A DNA stretch of 64,000 nt, from assembly GCA_949152475.1 (NCBI GenBank), contig OX424567.1:18501402-18565401 (forward strand), given 5' to 3'. Under the pieces are notes generated by a model. It was not told where the DNA came from and ran no database searches. It was given only the letters and a program-made list of their open reading frames with translations. Position 1 is the stretch's first letter, and each line of letters starts with the position of its first letter. A program made the translations under genes and the position numbers. Below are positions 60,894 to 64,000 of this stretch, in pieces. Source of the DNA: Terebella lapidaria (lineage: Eukaryota > Annelida > Polychaeta > Terebellida > Terebellidae).

Positions 60894-62310
60894 AAACCAT
60901 TGAAATTACGTGGATCGTGCTCGATACTCAATCTTAATGGTGCAGCCAAGACGAACAGAAAACTTGTCTCGCAAACAACTATACCCGAGACAATATACCC
61001 TAGATATCTGTCAATAAAATTTAGCATATAATGTTAGTTTCTTTGATGAAGTGATGGCAGGCAATTGTATTGGTTATATATGAATACTTTACACGGTGTT
61101 TTTGTAGTTGTATCTAAATACAATAATGTACATAAACCATCGATACCTCGGCAAGTTCATATTCTCTGGGCGCATACGCTACATGTACATGTAAACCAAT
61201 TTCGAACAATGAAAAGCTGCTTGGGGGAATATCTTTCATAATTAATTTGATGGTTCATTATGAACAGTGTGACACCTCATGTTGTACTTTTCACACGTGC
61301 AAGTTATCGTTAAATGCAGGCTATTTCCTTACACTGAATGCCGTTAATGCGTAACAAATTATTCTCTAGTGCTTATGATTTTGTTGTATAAAACTGAACG
61401 ATAAAAAATATTGTTTATGATTTTACTTATGAAATACTATTTTGAGTGTAATTGCCTTTTCACTGATTAGGGTACGGGATAATTTCACAAACAATATATG
61501 TCGTGAATTGTGACACCGCTGCATGATAAATCAATGAGGTCCGTTTGTATGATATTACGTACATGTATGTAAAGAACACCTAATGGTTTTCCTTTTCTTC
61601 TTCTGGCTATCTCCATTGCCTCATCACGATTGAGGCTCACAGTTTTACCCCTTACTAAGCGCAGTTCAGTTACATGTATCTGGCAAATCTTGAAAAATTG
61701 ATAATTAAACCATGGGTTGGACAAAGGATGTACAATGTTTTCTGATTTGTTGATTTTGTAGTCGTGGCAGCAAACGAAGGATGATGTCATCCCGACAATA
61801 TTGTCCTAATTCAATCACACAAATAGCACCGCGAAAAAATCGCATGTGTCCTCTGAGCATTGGCTGGACCTTTTAAATAGGTCACTCAGTACATTCAACA
61901 TCACCTCCATGAAATAACATGTTTGATTCCGCTCGAATGATTTTTGCCCATAATTCTATCCTAGATAGACGGATCAATATGAAGTTCCATATGTTTAAAT
62001 TTGACATGAACCATTTTTCTAAACCAAATCTTATAACACTACCCGTGAAACTGAAAAGTTGCCAGTCTACTCCCATGATCAATTCTAGCGCCAGATTCGA
62101 TCACATAATTACAAACAAATTTGTTTACTAAACGAAGTGTATGCCGATGAACTATCTGGAGTAGCACCTTAAATAATATGGCAGAGGGCTTCAACGTGTC
62201 TGGTGGTTAGAGACTGATTCATCTGGATTTGAACTACATCTTCGTATCTATTTCAATATTCACCCTTTGCAAATGGAAACAATTGTATAACAGTATACGA
62301 TCTACTATGC
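60894..62310. repeat. Right flank of element B: duplicated block, then unassigned sequence
   Basis: 60950-61330 matches 28690-29060 (CTCGCAAACAACTATACCCG against CTCACAAACAACTGTACCCG; AACAGTG and GTTATCGTTA-type segments). 61330-62310 shows no coding or repeat structure I can name. Confidence 0.55.
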
Positions 62311-62313
62311 TAA

Positions 62314-63630
62314 ACTAGTTCCGGTAAAAGTATAGTATAACGGGCCAGATTTAATTCTTTAATGGGACCATATTTTAGCTATATAGGGCAAAAATGTGGC
62401 CCCACGACAAAAGAAGAGTCTCTTCTACCATAAAAACACGCATACATCAATGAGGATTTATTATAAGTATGCAATTCAACCCGCTTTCTGCAAGCATTTC
62501 CATCAACTCTTCTGGCTCCAAACTACCCTCCATTTTGATGTGACGTCCTCAAAACTTGTGCAGAATTATTTCAGAAAGAGGCATATCATGACATCGTTCA
62601 AAATTATGACGTCACAGGGAATGCCCTAGTATTTTTTTATTCATTGTTGTGACATGAAATCAAACGGAATGAACCTAATATTAATAAGACATCAGTTCTA
62701 AATTCTATTATATTATATGTGATTCATTCCGTGTATCTGCTTTGAACTGGACCACATTCAGACATACTAGTAGAGTCTATACATGTGAAATAAAGAAATG
62801 AATACAATATTCAAGACAATTGTTCTATGTCCAATATAGAATAATAAATGTGATTCATGTATCTGCCAAAATTGAGACAATTCCCAGCCTTCCATTCCAC
62901 ACTATAATATGTGTATTAGTTTATTTTTATAATAGACCACATTTTCTGTTATAGGAAAAAATGTGGTCCCATTAAATAATTTTATTTGAATAAAAATTAA
63001 TGGGACCAAATTTTTGTCTATAGGCAAAATATGTGGTCTCACTGAAAACTTTATTGGAATATAAATTATTGGGACCACATTTTGGCTATAAGTATGTGAG
63101 ACAATTCAAAACCTGTGCTCCAATAATGAATGGACCATTTCACAGGGACTCCCGTCTGAAAACGTAAATCAGAAGCGAGGGGCTTTGAATCAATTTCAAC
63201 CGTTTTGTGCATAACTTCAAACGATAAATATGCACATATATACATCGCATTTAGATAAAGTAAGCCTTTGCCTCGACTCGTATGGCCTAAATATATTATA
63301 CAAATACAAATGTATCTGCAAAATGTCACATTTTGTTGTTGGTATATGCCCATTCTCCCATTCTCAACGGTCTTTTCGCATATAACCATATCGCGTGACT
63401 GCTTGAGCGTGCACGCGGCTAAGCGCGCGGATGCTGCTTGAGACAACTTCGGAATCTCGTGTGTGGTTTTACGCTGCCATGGAAGCGCGTGTTCTGCCCT
63501 CAGTAGCCATTGGTCTGTTTGAACCACGGAAATTACCGAGTAATGCCAGGTATTCATGAGGTCCGAGTGGGCTCTGTGAAATGGTCCATTGAATCTGGCC
63601 CGCTATACTATACTTTTATCCTAGTTCGTG
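62314..63630. repeat. Inverted-repeat region with a GGACCACATTTT minisatellite and a nested palindrome
   Basis: The outer arms AAAAGTATAGTATAACGGGC (about 62327) and its near complement GCCCGCTATACTATACTTTT (about 63597) enclose the region. Inside, three or four units of about 65 bp with TGGGACCACATTTT cores (62935-63095) alternate with AATAAAAATTAATGG-type sequence. A second inverted pair, TGGACCATTTCACAG (63131) and CTGTGAAATGGTCCA (63573), suggests a smaller nested element of about 460 bp. The 163-codon minus-strand frame at 63066-63557 lies in this palindrome and is not supported as a gene. Confidence 0.55.
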
Positions 63631-64000
63631 AATATTACATATTTCCTCATCGTAATCTCGAATATAAATCATAACCAGATGACGTGTTCATATATGGGCA
63701 GTGTTGAGTGCATACCAATTACGATTCATCGAAATCAGTTTCATTATGCAATGTAATACATACTCTTCCTGGTCAAATGTTCCTTCATTTTCGGTTATCA
63801 GCCTACTGGATATTCCTGATTGTTCAACTACTGTACTGTGGTGTAAGTAGCACTATATTACCACCAATACAATTAGATTTCAAGATGCCAATGAAAAAAC
63901 GTAAACTACAACATTGTGCAATAAAAATAAAACCCGACCAATTAGTTAATCCAAAGACACACTGGTGTCATCATGGTCAACCAATGTGTGATTGTTCCTA
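63631..64000. other. Terminal AT-rich sequence, nothing recognised
   Basis: No open frame, repeat structure or signal could be assigned in the last 370 bases. Confidence 0.5.

Noticed and set aside
63066..63557. 163-codon minus-strand frame
   Set aside because: It sits in an inverted-repeat element, mixes unrelated composition and matches no family; I judged it chance.

Overview
The window is eukaryotic nuclear DNA from an invertebrate animal. It holds spliced genes with GT-AG introns, a complete ATG3 autophagy gene very close to the animal consensus, the 3' half of a plexin-like receptor gene, and many degenerate transposons. Most of it is AT-rich; two long blocks are clearly GC- and CpG-rich, and both are young LTR retrotransposons. 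A marine bilaterian (lancelet, hemichordate, mollusc or similar) would fit, but the sequence alone does not settle the clade.

Layout. 1-4.6 kb: intronic tandem repeats with a stray copy of an exon, then the last seven exons of a plexin-like receptor whose tail has tyrosine motifs instead of a plexin GAP domain. 6.2-7.0 kb: dead Tc1-type transposase. 7.7-10.3 kb: remnants of one or two LINEs on the minus strand. 11.45-16.7 kb: ATG3 in ten exons. 16.9-18.7 kb: a foldback DNA transposon with about 690-bp arms, CACAGTG termini and a 5-bp target duplication. 20.5-22.1 kb: dead CR1/L2-type LINE. 22.2-23.0 kb: an AT-rich degenerate array. 24.7-25.5 kb: an unrecognised intronless gene on the minus strand. 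26-36.8 kb: diverged copies of one duplicated noncoding block, interrupted by a MITE, a 2.16-kb DNA transposon with 5-bp TSD CCAAG, and another inverted-repeat element. 36.8-60.9 kb: a LINE remnant split by LTR element A, a 1.55-kb spacer, then LTR element B. 60.9-64 kb: more duplicated block and inverted-repeat sequence.

The main find is the pair of sibling Ty3/gypsy-class elements (A 37432-48397, B 49950-60893; LTRs of 895 bp; 4-bp TSDs CTTT and AAAC; primer-binding site matching tRNA-His). Each has gag, pol (protease, RT, RNase H, integrase with a GPY module) and a third gene in the usual env position. That gene is not an envelope: it encodes an acidic N-terminus, a basic stretch, two C2H2 zinc fingers and a C-terminal coiled coil. 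It has its own TATA box and eight head-to-tail copies of GTTCGCGGAAG just upstream. The same 11-mer fills the LTR U3 upstream of the LTR TATA, and recurs throughout the 5' half of gag in all three reading frames, which points to selection on the DNA or RNA rather than on the protein.

I propose, as inference, that the third protein binds these arrays and drives both the LTR and an internal promoter, an arrangement formally like the internal promoter and transactivator of foamy viruses. Each element's two LTRs look identical to each other, so both insertions are recent.
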